Below are positions 16,088 through 25,454 of a stretch of 50,664 nt of DNA, piece by piece. The notes beneath the pieces were generated by a model. It had not been told where the DNA came from, did no database searches, and saw nothing but the letters and a program-made list of their open reading frames with translations. Source of the DNA: JANRKB01 sp033763695 (GTDB taxonomy: Bacteria; Planctomycetota; Phycisphaerae; Phycisphaerales; UBA1924). The DNA lies in contig JANRKB010000042.1 of NCBI GenBank assembly GCA_033763695.1, positions 1 through 50,664 on the forward strand, read 5' to 3'. Position 1 is the stretch's first letter. Every line of letters starts with the position of its first letter. Both the position numbers and the translations under genes were made by a program.

Positions 16088-17569
16088 TTATGGCTCTTGC
16101 ATCTTCTTGATCGTCGCCGTGGTGCTCTTGCCTTCAACAAGATCGATGAGCGCGACGCGGCCGCCGTAGGACTCGACGAATGCGCCGCCGACCACCTTGT
16201 CTTTGGTGTAGTCCGCGCCCTTGACGAGCACGTCGGGGCGGACGGCTTCGATGAGCGTCTGCGGCGTGTCTTGATCGAAGACGACGACCGCGCCGACGCA
16301 GCCGAGCGCGCCGAGCACGCGGGCGCGATCGTCGGCGTTGTTGACCGGACGCGTTGGGCCTTTGAGGCGGCGGACCGAGGCGTCGCTGTTGAGGCCGACG
16401 ACGAGGAAGTCGCCCTGGGCCGCGGCCTTGTCCAAGAGGTCGCAGTGCCCCGCGTGGAGCAGATCAAAGCAGCCGTTGGTGAAGACGATGCGTTGGCCGG
16501 ACTTGCGGCGGGCGGCGAGCTCGACTTGAAGTTGATCGAGCGTGCGGACCTTGCCGCGGAGGGCGGCGGACTGCTCGAGGATGGAATGATGGACGCGTTC
16601 GAGCGGGATTGGCTCGACGCCGAAGACTTCGACTTCGAGACCGGCGGCGGCGTTGGCGAATCGGACGGAGTCTTCCCAGCCGATGTTGTTGGCGCGGGCC
16701 GCGGCGAGTGCGGCGAGCATCATGTCGCCCGCGCCGGTGACGTCGTAGACCTTGCGGGCGACGGTGGGAACGGCGAGCGGCGTGCCGTCGCGTTCGAGCA
16801 GGAGCGCGCCGTGCTTGTCGAGCGTGAGGACGACGGCGTCGAGCTGGACTTCGGCGAGCAGGCGACGCGCGAGGGCGGCGTTGTGCGCGACGTCGGCCTC
16901 GGCGTGCGTGGTTGCGCCGGTCGCGGTCTCGGCCTCGGTGCGGTTGGGCGTGATGACCGTGGCGCGGCGGTACCGCGCGTAGTCGCTGATGCGGGCCGGA
17001 TCGACGAGCACGGGCTTGTTGGCTTGGCGCGCGAGATCGATGACGCCCTGGCAGAGTTCGCTGGTGCACACGCCCTTGTCGTAGTCCTCGATGCAGACGA
17101 CGTCGGCGGTGGCGAGGGCGACCTTGAAGCGTTCAAGCATGCGGCGGACGACGTCGGGGCCGAGCGGCTCACGCGATTCGTCGTCGACGCGGAACATCTT
17201 CTGCGGGTGGCGGGCTTGCGCGAGACCGATGAGGTTCTGCTTGCGCGTGGTCGGGCGTGACGGGTCTTGCACGAGGCCAGCAACGCCGACGTGTTCACGC
17301 TGGAGGGCGGCGGCGAGATGACGGCCGGCTTCGTCGCTCCCGATGACGCCGAAGGCTTCAACGCGGCCCTTGAGCGCGACGAGATCAAGGCAGACGTTGG
17401 CCGCACCGCCGGGGCGATGCTCGCGGCGACGGACGTGGAGGATGGGAACGGGGGCGTCGGCGGAGAGACGCTCGGCGTCGCCGTAGACGAGCTCGTCGAG
17501 CATGAAGTCGCCGACGACGAGTGCGGTGAAGGGCTTCCAGCGTTCGAGCGATTGCAGGAGCAGATCCAT
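16088..17569 (-). CDS. hldE: Bifunctional heptose 7-phosphate kinase / heptose 1-phosphate adenylyltransferase HldE
   Basis: Makes ADP-heptose for the lipopolysaccharide core. The N-terminal ribokinase-type domain shows VVGDFMLDELVYGDAERLS, RPGGAANVCLDL and the anion-hole/catalytic motif VTGAGDMMLAAL. The C-terminal nucleotidyltransferase domain begins around residue 350 with FTNGCFDLLHAGH (the HxGH site) and continues with LVVGLNSDASVRRLKG. Length 493, close to the E. coli protein. ATG 17569 is chosen because MDLLLQSLERW fits the family start and TACACT lies ten bases upstream; a longer reading from 17647 adds unconserved residues. With kdsA and lnt it indicates an outer membrane with LPS-like glycolipid. 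Confidence 0.95.
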   Translation of the reverse strand: MDLLLQSLERWKPFTALVVGDFMLDELVYGDAERLSADAPVPILHVRRREHRPGGAANVCLDLVALKGRVEAFGVIGSDEAGRHLAAALQREHVGVAGLVQDPSRPTTRKQNLIGLAQARHPQKMFRVDDESREPLGPDVVRRMLERFKVALATADVVCIEDYDKGVCTSELCQGVIDLARQANKPVLVDPARISDYARYRRATVITPNRTEAETATGATTHAEADVAHNAALARRLLAEVQLDAVVLTLDKHGALLLERDGTPLAVPTVARKVYDVTGAGDMMLAALAAARANNIGWEDSVRFANAAAGLEVEVFGVEPIPLERVHHSILEQSAALRGKVRTLDQLQVELAARRKSGQRIVFTNGCFDLLHAGHCDLLDKAAAQGDFLVVGLNSDASVRRLKGPTRPVNNADDRARVLGALGCVGAVVVFDQDTPQTLIEAVRPDVLVKGADYTKDKVVGGAFVESYGGRVALIDLVEGKSTTATIKKMQEP

Positions 17570-17579
17570 GGAGATCGCA

Positions 17580-17585
17580 AGTGTA
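17580..17585 (-). promoter_or_regulatory. -10-like hexamer TACACT before hldE
   Basis: Reverse-strand TACACT ending 10 bases before the hldE ATG (17569). Confidence 0.45.
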
Positions 17586-17667
17586 GAGGGGAGCGGCGGG
17601 GTGCAGGAAGGCGCGCGGTGAACATGTGGAATCCGGCCCACGCGCACGCGAGGCGGTGTGCAACAGA

Positions 17668-17693
17668 AGCCCTCGCTTGTGCTTCAGGCTCGT
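17668..17693. repeat. Dispersed repeat AGCCCTCGCTTGTGCTTC..., copy 1
   Basis: This 26-base sequence between hldE and the HNH gene matches 41333-41359 with two substitutions and one indel. The second copy is inside the coding sequence of the PH-CoaE fusion. Confidence 0.7.
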
Positions 17694-17724
17694 TCAGAGG
17701 GGCGACGGCAGAAGGGCGCGATGA

Positions 17725-18510
17725 TTACTTGAGTTCGACGGTCCAGTACGCGGCATCGAGGAACTGCTTCCACGATGTGTACTTCTCCTGGCCGAGGCGG
17801 AGCGAGATCAGCGGATTGCGCTTGGGACGCTCGGGCTTGCGGGTGAGGCGCATGCCGGCCTGGTCGGGAGTGCGGCCGCCTTTGCGGGCGTTGCAGCGGA
17901 TGCAGGCGCAGACGAGGTTTTCCCAACTGTCGCCGCCGCCCGCAGTGCGCGGCACGACGTGATCGATGGAGAGCTCGGAGGTGGGGAAGTGCCTGCCGCA
18001 GTACTGGCACATGTTGCGATCGCGTGCGAAGAGATTGCGACGGTTGAGCTTGACGGTCTGCTCGGGGAGACGGTCGTAGCCGAGGAGACGGATGATGCGC
18101 GGCACCGCGATCTCAAAGCGGACGGTGCGGATCCAGTCGTGCGCTGCGCCCTCGAAGCGATCGCGCGCGAGCGAGACTTCGGCCCAGGATTCAAAGTCGT
18201 AGTTGAGATAGCGCGGGCCTTCGCTGCCCTGCTCGACGTGGATGACTTCGGCGATGTCGCGCGCGAGCATGCAGAACGCACGCTTGGCGGAGATGACGCG
18301 CACCGCGACGTAAAGACGGTTGAGGACGAGCACTTTGGCGTTGAGGCCGTCGCTGTTGCCGGCGAACGCGGCGAGGCCGAGCGGTGATTCGTCGTCGAGT
18401 TCGTCCTCGGCGTCGAGTTCAGCGTGGATCCGCGCTTCGAGCGCGGCGGCTTCTGCAGGCGAGGGTGCGCCCTTGGAGCGACGATCGGAATGTCTCTGGT
18501 GGTGAGCCAT
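17725..18510 (-). CDS. HNH endonuclease family protein
   Basis: A 261-residue protein. An N-terminal acidic region is followed by LNAKVLVLNRLYVAVRVISA, and the HNH nuclease module lies near the C-terminus: CQYCG, LSIDHVVPRTAGG, WENLVCACIRCNARKGG. Two CxxC pairs bind the structural zinc and the DH dipeptide is the metal site. This arrangement occurs widely as a conserved single-copy gene in planctomycetes and other phyla; the cellular role is unknown, and nothing nearby suggests restriction or defence. ATG 18510 (MAHHQRHSDRRS) is preferred to the upstream in-frame start at 18759, which would overlap the intergenic terminator-like hairpin. Confidence 0.88.
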   Translation of the reverse strand: MAHHQRHSDRRSKGAPSPAEAAALEARIHAELDAEDELDDESPLGLAAFAGNSDGLNAKVLVLNRLYVAVRVISAKRAFCMLARDIAEVIHVEQGSEGPRYLNYDFESWAEVSLARDRFEGAAHDWIRTVRFEIAVPRIIRLLGYDRLPEQTVKLNRRNLFARDRNMCQYCGRHFPTSELSIDHVVPRTAGGGDSWENLVCACIRCNARKGGRTPDQAGMRLTRKPERPKRNPLISLRLGQEKYTSWKQFLDAAYWTVELK

Positions 18511-18620
18511 CGCACACACGGAGGCAATCGCCCGAGCGTGCACCGGCACCGTGCCGGCGCAGAGGCCGGGGAAGTTGATCCGGACCAGAGTGTATTCGAC
18601 TTGGGCGACGGGGGTTATGA

Positions 18621-18659
18621 AGAGAAAGACAAGACGCAGCCCGGAAGGAAGGGTTGCGT
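18621..18659 (-). terminator. Possible rho-independent terminator after purH
   Basis: On the reverse strand ACGCAACCC (18659-18651) pairs with GGGCTGCGT (18642-18634) with one mismatch across an 8-base loop, followed by a pyrimidine-rich CTTGTCTTTCTCT. It lies about 40 bases past the purH stop. Confidence 0.4.
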
Positions 18660-18701
18660 TTGGGTGTCTGGCCTGATTGGGAGGCGCGGGGGCAAGGCGC
18701 G

Positions 18702-20348
18702 TCAATGGCGGAAGTGGCGCAGGCCGGTGGTGAGACAGGTGATGCCGCGGGCGTTGCAAAGGTCGAAGGTGTCTTGGTCGCGCTTGCTGCCGCCGGGGTG
18801 GACGATGGTGGCGACGCCGGCGTCGGCGAGGACTTGGGGACCGTCGCTGAAGGGGAAGAAGGCATCGCTGAAGGCAAGTGAGCCGCGGGCGAGCGCGCCG
18901 GCCTTGGCGGTGGCGATCTTGCAGGAGGTCACGCGGTCCATCTGGCCTGCGCCTGCGCCGAAGAGGCGGAACGCGCTGGGACGCTGGGGCGAGATGCCGC
19001 CGAGCGCGACCGCGTTGGAAAGCAGGCTGGTGGTGACGGCTTCCATGAACGCGGCGAGGCGGAGTGTGGCGTCGTCGGGCGCGGGGCCGGCGCGGAGCGC
19101 GAGTTCATCGCGGGTGGCGGCGCGTGTGTCGATCTCTTGCGCGAGCATGCCGCCGCGGATCGAGCGGTAGGCGATGGTGGGGGAGTTTGAGGATGCGCTG
19201 AGCGCGGCGGCGAGTGGGCCGGTCGCGAGAAGGCGGAGGTTGGCCCAGCGGGCCTTGAGCGCGGCGAGGGCGTCTTCGGTGTAGCCGGGGGCGACGATCA
19301 CTTCGAGGAAGATGTCTTTCGCACAGAGGCGATCGGCGGCGGGGGCGTCGAGGGGCGCGTTGATGGCGAGGATCCCGCCGTAGGCCGCGAGCGGATCACC
19401 GGCGATGGCTTCATCGACGGCATCGATCGGCGTGTCGGCGATGGCGGCGCCGCAGGGATTGGCGTGCTTGATGACGCACGCGCCGGGGCGGGCGGGATCG
19501 ACGCGGGCGAGCGCGAGGGCGAGCTCAAACGCGGCGTTGGCGTCGTTGAGGTTGTTGTAACTGAGGGACTTGCCGTGGAGCTGCGTTGCGGCGGCGACGC
19601 TGGGGCCGCTGGAGCGATCGCGGTAGAGCGCTCCGGCCTGATGAGGGTTCTCGCCGTAGCGGAGTTCGCTTGCGACCTTGGTGTATGAAAGCGTGAGTGT
19701 GTCGGGGAAGACTTCGCCGGCGTGCATGTAGCGGGTGATGGCGGCGTCGTAGCGGGCGGTGAGCGCGAAGGCCTCGGCGGCGAGCGCGCGGCGCAGCGCG
19801 AGCGAGGTGTGCGCGTTGCGCTCGCGGAGTTCGGCGAGCACGCGGTCGTATTGCGCGGGATTGGTGACTGCGGCGACCCACGAGTGGTTCTTGGCCGCGG
19901 AGCGGATCATGGATGGCCCCCCGATGTCGATGTTCTCGATGGCGTCGGCGTCGGTGACGCCGGGGCGGGCGATGGTTTGTTCAAAGGGATAGAGGTTGAT
20001 GCAGACGAGATCGATCGGGGCGATGTCGTGCGCGGTCATCGCGGCGGCGTGTTCAGGGTCGTTGCGCACGCCGAGGAGACCGCCGTGGACTTTGGGGTGA
20101 AGGGTTTTGACGCGGCCGCCCATGATCTCGGGGAAGCCGGTGACGGCGGAGACATCGGTGACGGTGAGCCCGGCATCGCGGAGGGCGCGGGCGGTGCCGC
20201 CGGTTGAGAGGAGCGTGACGCCCGCGTCCGCAAGCCCGCGGCAGAAGGGGATGAGGCCGGTCTTGTCGCTGACGCTGATGAGAGCGCGGCGGAGGGGTGC
20301 GAGGTCGGGGATGGGGGCGATTTCGGAGGTGCTGGGGCTGACGGTCAT
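18702..20348 (-). CDS. purH: Bifunctional AICAR transformylase / IMP cyclohydrolase PurH
   Basis: Catalyses the last two steps of IMP synthesis. The N-terminal cyclohydrolase domain shows ALISVSDKTGLIPFCRGL, LLSTGGTARAL, GFPEIMGGRVKTLHPKVHGG and NLYPFEQTIA. The transformylase domain shows LRYGENPHQAGALYRD, LSYNNLNDANAAFELAL, VIKHANPCGAAI (Lys-His-x-Asn-Pro-Cys-Gly) and a FFPFSDGPQVLADAGV end. Length 548, slightly above the usual 520. ATG 20348 is used; TTG 20354 just upstream is possible. The gene is divergent from purL, so two purine genes share one 115-base control region. Confidence 0.97.
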   Translation of the reverse strand: MTVSPSTSEIAPIPDLAPLRRALISVSDKTGLIPFCRGLADAGVTLLSTGGTARALRDAGLTVTDVSAVTGFPEIMGGRVKTLHPKVHGGLLGVRNDPEHAAAMTAHDIAPIDLVCINLYPFEQTIARPGVTDADAIENIDIGGPSMIRSAAKNHSWVAAVTNPAQYDRVLAELRERNAHTSLALRRALAAEAFALTARYDAAITRYMHAGEVFPDTLTLSYTKVASELRYGENPHQAGALYRDRSSGPSVAAATQLHGKSLSYNNLNDANAAFELALALARVDPARPGACVIKHANPCGAAIADTPIDAVDEAIAGDPLAAYGGILAINAPLDAPAADRLCAKDIFLEVIVAPGYTEDALAALKARWANLRLLATGPLAAALSASSNSPTIAYRSIRGGMLAQEIDTRAATRDELALRAGPAPDDATLRLAAFMEAVTTSLLSNAVALGGISPQRPSAFRLFGAGAGQMDRVTSCKIATAKAGALARGSLAFSDAFFPFSDGPQVLADAGVATIVHPGGSKRDQDTFDLCNARGITCLTTGLRHFRH

Positions 20349-20452
20349 GGGCAAGTGTTGCCGTGCGAGCGGGAGAAGTCATTTGTGAAGAAGTGTTCTT
20401 CGAAGGAAGACTCTTGATGGGCTTGTGGAGGCGACTGGCGCGGGTGTGCCGC

Positions 20453-20458
20453 TACCAT
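20453..20458 (+). promoter_or_regulatory. -10-like hexamer TACCAT before purL
   Basis: TACCAT ends 5 bases before ATG 20464, fixing that start over the upstream reading from 20425. Confidence 0.5.
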
Positions 20459-20463
20459 CGCGC

Positions 20464-23400
20464 ATGAGCACCGCCGCCGCGAGCCAAGCGTCCGCCGTCC
20501 ATCGTGTCCTCGTTCGCCCGCGCGCCGGACGCGATGATCCGCGCGGCAGAAGCGTGGTGACTGCGGCGCGTGCGGCGGGGTTGTCGCTGTCGGCGTGTCA
20601 TACGGCACAGGTTTATTTGATTGAGGGTAATCTCTCGGCGGCGGAACTGGAGCGTGTGACGCGCGAGATCCTGGTGGATCCGGTGACGCAAGCTGCGGGG
20701 GTGGATCCGCTGGCGGAGGCGGGCTGCGCGGTGGTGGAGGTGCATCCGCTGCCGGGCGTGATGGACCCGGCGGCCCAGTCGGTGCGTGATGCGATCCGCG
20801 TGCTTGTGGGGCGTGAGTGTGCCGTGTCGACAGGCGTGCGCTATGCGCTGCAGGGGGCGAGCGATTCGGCCGCGCAAGAGATCGCCAAGCGGCTGCTGGC
20901 GAACCCGGTGATTCAGCAGATTCATGCGGGGGACTTTGCTCCCAAGGCGCTGCCGCGCGGGCATGGGTACGCGATGAAACTGCGGCACGTGCCGATTCGG
21001 GAGTTGAGTGATGAGCAGCTTGTGACGCTGTCGCGTGATGCGCACTTGTTCTTGAGTCTGGACGAGATGCGGGCGATCCGGGCGGAGTATCAGACGCTGG
21101 GACGCGAGCCGACGGATATCGAGATCGAGACGATCGCACAGACGTGGTCGGAACACTGCGTGCACAAGACGCTCAAGAGCACCATTCGATACAGAGAGAC
21201 GGAGAGACGCAGAGACGGAGAGACGAAGTTCGAGGCAAGCGGGGCAGGCGGCGTGCGAAACGTGCTGAAGTTTGCCGGGCGTGCGGGGCACACGGCGAAC
21301 GCCGACGGCAGCGTCACGATTCACAACCTGCTGAAGACGACAGTGGCCGCGGCGACGTTCGATCTGATCGCGCATGGCATTGATTGGACGCTGAGTGTCT
21401 TCAAGGACAACTCCGGCATCATCGCGCTGGATGACAACTGGGGCGTGTGCATCAAGGTCGAGACGCACAACCATCCGTCGGCGATCGAGCCGTACGGCGG
21501 GGCCGCGACGGGCGCGGGCGGCTGCATCCGCGATGTCATTGGCACGGGACTGGGCGCCAAACCGATCGCGAGCACGGATGTGTTCTGCGTCGCGCATCCG
21601 GACCATTGGAGTGGTGCGGCGGGGGCTGCGACGGGCGCGACCAGCGCGGCGACTTCGCTGCCGCCGGGCTGCCTGCATCCTCGGCGCATCTTGACGGACG
21701 TTGTCGCGGGTGTGCGCGACTATGGCAATCGCATGGGCATTCCGACGGTGAACGGCGCGGTGGCGTTCGATGACCGGCATGTGGGCAATCCGCTGGTGTT
21801 CTGCGGGTGCGTGGGGTTGATCCCGCGCGACAAGATCAAGGGACAGGCCCGACACGGCGATCGCATTATCGCGCTGGGCGGGCGCACCGGGCGCGACGGC
21901 ATTCACGGGGCGACGTTCAGCAGCGCGGAACTGGAGCACACTGCGGCGGACGAGTTCAGCCATGCCGTGCAGATCGGCAACGCGATCGAAGAGAAGCGTG
22001 TGCTGGAAGTGGTGCTGCGAGCGGCGAACTTCTCGAAGGCGAACGCCACGCCGCTGTTCAGCGCGATCACGGATTGCGGCGCGGGCGGGTTCAGCTCGGC
22101 GGTGGGTGAGATGGGCGGCGAGATCGGCGCGATTGTCGATCTTGACAAAGCGCCGCTGAAGTACGACGGGTTGTCGTACACCGAGATCTGGATCAGCGAA
22201 GCGCAGGAACGCATGGTGTTGGCGGTGCCAGAGAGCAACTTGCCCGCGCTGCGGCAGATCTGCCGCGAGGAAGGCGTCGAGCTTGCGGATCTGGGCGTGT
22301 TCGGCACGCCCGAGGCGGAGCTGGTGCTGCGTTATCACGGCACCGAAGTCGGGCGCTTGCCGATGCACTTCCTGCATGACGGCATCCCGACGCCGACGCG
22401 CGAGGCGACGTGGGTGGCGTCACGCATGCCGACGCTGAGCATGACGACGCGCACGCCGGTGGCGACGGGGCTGAAGAAGTTGCTCTCGCATCCGAATGTG
22501 GCGAGCAAGCACTGGATCGTGCGGCAGTATGACCACGAGGTGCAGGGGAATACGATTGTCAAGCCGCTGGTCGGCTCGGGCGGCCGCGGACCGGGCGACG
22601 CGAGCGTGGTGGAGCCGGTGGCGGGGACCAATCGCGGCATCGCGCTGGCGTGCGGGCTGCAGACGCCGCTGGGTGATGCGCAGTTGGGCGGCGATCCGTA
22701 TGTGATGACGCTGGCGGCGATCGATGAGTGCGTGAGGAATCTTGTGTGCGTCGGAACGGATCCGTCGCGGATCGCGATTCTCGACAACTTCTGCTGGCCC
22801 AGTTGCCAGGACCCGGCGAATCTCGGGTCGCTGGTGCGGGCGGCCGAGGGGTGCTACGACGGCGCGATGGCGTATCGCACGCCGTTCGTGAGCGGCAAGG
22901 ACTCGCTGAACAACCAGTTCAAGTACGACGATAACGGCACGCAGCGCGTGATTCAGATCCCGCCGACGCTGCTCATCACCGGCATGGGAATCGTGCCGGA
23001 TGTGCGGCGCTGCATCACGATGGATGCGAAGCGAGCGGGCAATGTGATCATGCTGGTGGGCGCGACCGAGGCGAGGCTCGGCGCATCGCTCGCGCTGACG
23101 ATGGGGTTGATTGCGGATGCGGATGTGTGCGAACTGCCGGGCGTTGACCTCAAGCGCGGTCCGGCGACGGCGAAGGCGATTGCGCAGCTCATTCGCGATG
23201 GGCTGATTTGCTCGGCTCATGACTGCTCCGAGGGCGGGTGGCTGGTGGCGCTGAGTGAGATGCTCATCGCGACCACCGGCTCGGCGAAGGCGTCGTATGC
23301 AATGGATGCGCGTGGACCGCTGGGCGCGACGATCGCGCTGGATACGGGTCCGCTTGATCACGAGGTGCATGCGTTCAGCGAAACGCCGAGCCGCTATCTG

Positions 23401-23592
23401 ATCGAGGTTGCCCCGGCGGATATCGCGAAGGTGCGGACGGTGCTGAATGACTTCGGCGAGTGCGTGGGCGGGATCGTCGCGCAGCCGGTGGCCCATCTGA
23501 CGGACACGGGCGAACTGGTCTGGTCTGAGGCGGACATGCGCGAGCGCGTGGATGAACTGGCGCGGGTGTGGCTGTCGCCGCTGGATTGGTGA
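20464..23592 (+). CDS. purL: Phosphoribosylformylglycinamidine synthase: PurS-PurL fusion
   Basis: Fourth step of purine synthesis (FGAR to FGAM, ATP and ammonia dependent). Residues 10 to about 175 form two successive PurS-like units: HRVLVRPRAG...QVYLIEGNLS and AVVEVHPLPG...ALQGASDSAA. The PurL catalytic body follows: TWSEHCVHKTLKS, VETHNHPSAIEPYGGAATG, CGAGGFSSAVGEMGGE, GTNRGIALACGLQ, FVSGKDSLNNQ and SAHDCSEGGWLVALSEM. There is no glutaminase domain, so a separate PurQ is expected elsewhere. Total 1042 residues. Residues about 244-256 (RETERRRDGETKF) are encoded by four octamer repeats of GAGAGACG, an in-frame intrusion of repetitive DNA just after the conserved SEHC block. Divergent from purH. 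Confidence 0.95.
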   Translation: MSTAAASQASAVHRVLVRPRAGRDDPRGRSVVTAARAAGLSLSACHTAQVYLIEGNLSAAELERVTREILVDPVTQAAGVDPLAEAGCAVVEVHPLPGVMDPAAQSVRDAIRVLVGRECAVSTGVRYALQGASDSAAQEIAKRLLANPVIQQIHAGDFAPKALPRGHGYAMKLRHVPIRELSDEQLVTLSRDAHLFLSLDEMRAIRAEYQTLGREPTDIEIETIAQTWSEHCVHKTLKSTIRYRETERRRDGETKFEASGAGGVRNVLKFAGRAGHTANADGSVTIHNLLKTTVAAATFDLIAHGIDWTLSVFKDNSGIIALDDNWGVCIKVETHNHPSAIEPYGGAATGAGGCIRDVIGTGLGAKPIASTDVFCVAHPDHWSGAAGAATGATSAATSLPPGCLHPRRILTDVVAGVRDYGNRMGIPTVNGAVAFDDRHVGNPLVFCGCVGLIPRDKIKGQARHGDRIIALGGRTGRDGIHGATFSSAELEHTAADEFSHAVQIGNAIEEKRVLEVVLRAANFSKANATPLFSAITDCGAGGFSSAVGEMGGEIGAIVDLDKAPLKYDGLSYTEIWISEAQERMVLAVPESNLPALRQICREEGVELADLGVFGTPEAELVLRYHGTEVGRLPMHFLHDGIPTPTREATWVASRMPTLSMTTRTPVATGLKKLLSHPNVASKHWIVRQYDHEVQGNTIVKPLVGSGGRGPGDASVVEPVAGTNRGIALACGLQTPLGDAQLGGDPYVMTLAAIDECVRNLVCVGTDPSRIAILDNFCWPSCQDPANLGSLVRAAEGCYDGAMAYRTPFVSGKDSLNNQFKYDDNGTQRVIQIPPTLLITGMGIVPDVRRCITMDAKRAGNVIMLVGATEARLGASLALTMGLIADADVCELPGVDLKRGPATAKAIAQLIRDGLICSAHDCSEGGWLVALSEMLIATTGSAKASYAMDARGPLGATIALDTGPLDHEVHAFSETPSRYLIEVAPADIAKVRTVLNDFGECVGGIVAQPVAHLTDTGELVWSEADMRERVDELARVWLSPLDW
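21194..21229 (+). repeat. Octamer tandem repeat (GAGAGACG x4) inside purL
   Basis: Four units of GAGAGACG (third unit CAGAGACG) at 21194-21225, then AAGT. The 19 bases 21211-21229 are identical to 26014-26032 in an intergenic region. Confidence 0.85.
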
Positions 23593-23606
23593 GCGGCGGG
23601 CGGGCG

Positions 23607-25409
23607 TCAGGCGTGTGGGCGACGGCCGCGCCATACCGCGAGGATCATGAGTGCGAGGCCTGCGCCAAAGCCGATCCAGCCGACGAGGTTGCCGAGCGTG
23701 GCGTAGGGCGTGCGCGTACTGGGGCTGACGGACATCGTGGCGTGAATGATGCCGTCGACGTCCATGCCGCTGTGCTCGGCGGGCAGTCCTTGCGGGCCGC
23801 GGGCGAGGATGCGGCCGAAGGCATCGATCGATGCGCTGATGCCGGTGTTCGCGCTGCGGACAACAGGCACGCCGAACTCGAGCGCTCGCCAGCGGCAGAT
23901 GTCGAGGTGCTCACGCCGGCCGATCACTGAGGCACCGAACCAGCCGTCGTTGGTGACGTGGACGAGGGCCTGTGCGCCGGCGGCGATGAAGCGAGAGACG
24001 AGCGCCGTCTCGGTGATCTCGTAGCAGATCGGCGTGCCGACGCGGACGGGGCCGGAAGGCGTGGGGATGTCGAACGTGGAGGCGGACGTGCCGCGGGAGA
24101 GGTCGAGGCGCATGCCGCGGGCGGCGACGTCAAGAAGCGTTTTCTTGAGCCATGGCCATTGATCGACGTAGGGCATTTCTTCGCCGAAGGGCGTGAGACG
24201 CTGCTTGTCGTATCGCTGCGGGTCGGGCTTGCCGGCGCGGAGCAGGAAGACGCTGTTGAAGCGTTGGTCGTAGTTGATGTCGATGCCGGCGGGCGTGGAG
24301 TCAAAGCGCAGGCCGACGTACGCGTCCTCGCCGATGAGCATCGGGACGCCGAGTCGGGACTGGAAGTTGAGCAAGTCGTTGGTGAAGACGAGCGAGGAGT
24401 AGGAGCGGGGTGTGCCGTGTTCGTCGGGGATGCTGAAGCCGAGCTGGGCGGCTTTTTCGGCGCGAACCGAATCGTCGTCGAGCGTGAGGCCGGGCTTCAT
24501 CGTCTCGGGCCAGACGATGACATCGGCGCACCAGTCGTCGTCGGTGGCGGCTTGGCGCGAGAGTTCAAGCCAGCGATCCAGAGCCTTGAGTTGATCGGGG
24601 AGCGACCAGCCGAGTTTGTTGCTCTGCGGCAGGTTGGTCTGGACGATGCCGACGCGGAACGGGCGTGCGTCGCTGGCCGCGCGTGACTCGGCGGCACGCT
24701 GGTGCAGCCATGCCGCGGCGGAGAGAAGCACGACAACGAGGAGCGCGGCTGAGGCGGCAAACTGGCGCGGCTTGGTGGCGGTGATGCTGCACGAGAACAT
24801 CGGGCCCAGGCGTGGTCCGACGAGATCGAGGAGTGCGCCGACGCTGGCGGCGACGAGGGCGCATACGCCGTAGGCACCGATGAAGCGTGCGGGTGCGGCG
24901 AGCAGGGGCAGGTCAATGAGCGGGAAGGAGATGAGATACCACGCGTAGCCGTGGAAGACGATCTCGCCGCGCAGGATCTCGATGAGGAGCCAGATTGCGG
25001 GGAACGCAAGGGCGAGCGCAAGGCGCGGGACGCGCGTGGTGACGAGACGCAGCAGCCAGACGGCGAGGGCGAGGTAGAGCGAGAGATAGACAGAGATCGG
25101 GAACGCGCCCGCGGCGGTGATGCTGTTGACGAACCACGATTGGTGCAGCCAGAAGGGAAGCGTGCCGGCGGCAAAGACGAGGGCGTGGCGGCGCGAGCCG
25201 CGCGTTGAAGCGGGGGAATTGGCCTGCGGCAGGCGGCGCAGCGCGGCCCAGGCGATCACGACGAGTGCGGGATACACGCTCCAGCCGAAGCGGACGGGCT
25301 CGAACGCAAACGTGAGCCAGAACGAGCAAACCAGACCGGCGACCAGTGAAGCGAGCAAGCCGCGGAAGGGCGTCGAACGCGCGGCGGTAGCGGGTGGAGA
25401 GTCGGGCAT
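23607..25409 (-). CDS. lnt: Apolipoprotein N-acyltransferase
   Basis: Inner-membrane enzyme that N-acylates the terminal cysteine of lipoproteins. The N-terminal half has about six hydrophobic helices (from residue 17 to 240), followed by a nitrilase-like periplasmic domain with the catalytic triad Glu302 (IVWPETMKPG), Lys402 (YDKQRLTPFGEEMPY) and Cys462 (ICYEITETAL), then LVHVTNDGWFGAS and RSANTGISASID, and a final membrane helix near residue 580. Length 600, somewhat above E. coli Lnt (512). ATG 25409 has TATTCT eight bases upstream. It lies just downstream of the hotdog/ACP genes on the same strand. Confidence 0.95.
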   Translation of the reverse strand: MPDSPPATAARSTPFRGLLASLVAGLVCSFWLTFAFEPVRFGWSVYPALVVIAWAALRRLPQANSPASTRGSRRHALVFAAGTLPFWLHQSWFVNSITAAGAFPISVYLSLYLALAVWLLRLVTTRVPRLALALAFPAIWLLIEILRGEIVFHGYAWYLISFPLIDLPLLAAPARFIGAYGVCALVAASVGALLDLVGPRLGPMFSCSITATKPRQFAASAALLVVVLLSAAAWLHQRAAESRAASDARPFRVGIVQTNLPQSNKLGWSLPDQLKALDRWLELSRQAATDDDWCADVIVWPETMKPGLTLDDDSVRAEKAAQLGFSIPDEHGTPRSYSSLVFTNDLLNFQSRLGVPMLIGEDAYVGLRFDSTPAGIDINYDQRFNSVFLLRAGKPDPQRYDKQRLTPFGEEMPYVDQWPWLKKTLLDVAARGMRLDLSRGTSASTFDIPTPSGPVRVGTPICYEITETALVSRFIAAGAQALVHVTNDGWFGASVIGRREHLDICRWRALEFGVPVVRSANTGISASIDAFGRILARGPQGLPAEHSGMDVDGIIHATMSVSPSTRTPYATLGNLVGWIGFGAGLALMILAVWRGRRPHA

Positions 25410-25417
25410 GCGTCGGG

Positions 25418-25423
25418 AGAATA
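25418..25423 (-). promoter_or_regulatory. -10-like hexamer TATTCT before lnt
   Basis: Reverse-strand TATTCT ending 8 bases before the lnt ATG (25409). Confidence 0.45.
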
Positions 25424-25454
25424 GCGGAGGGCGCGACGCCGGCGCGAACGCGGG

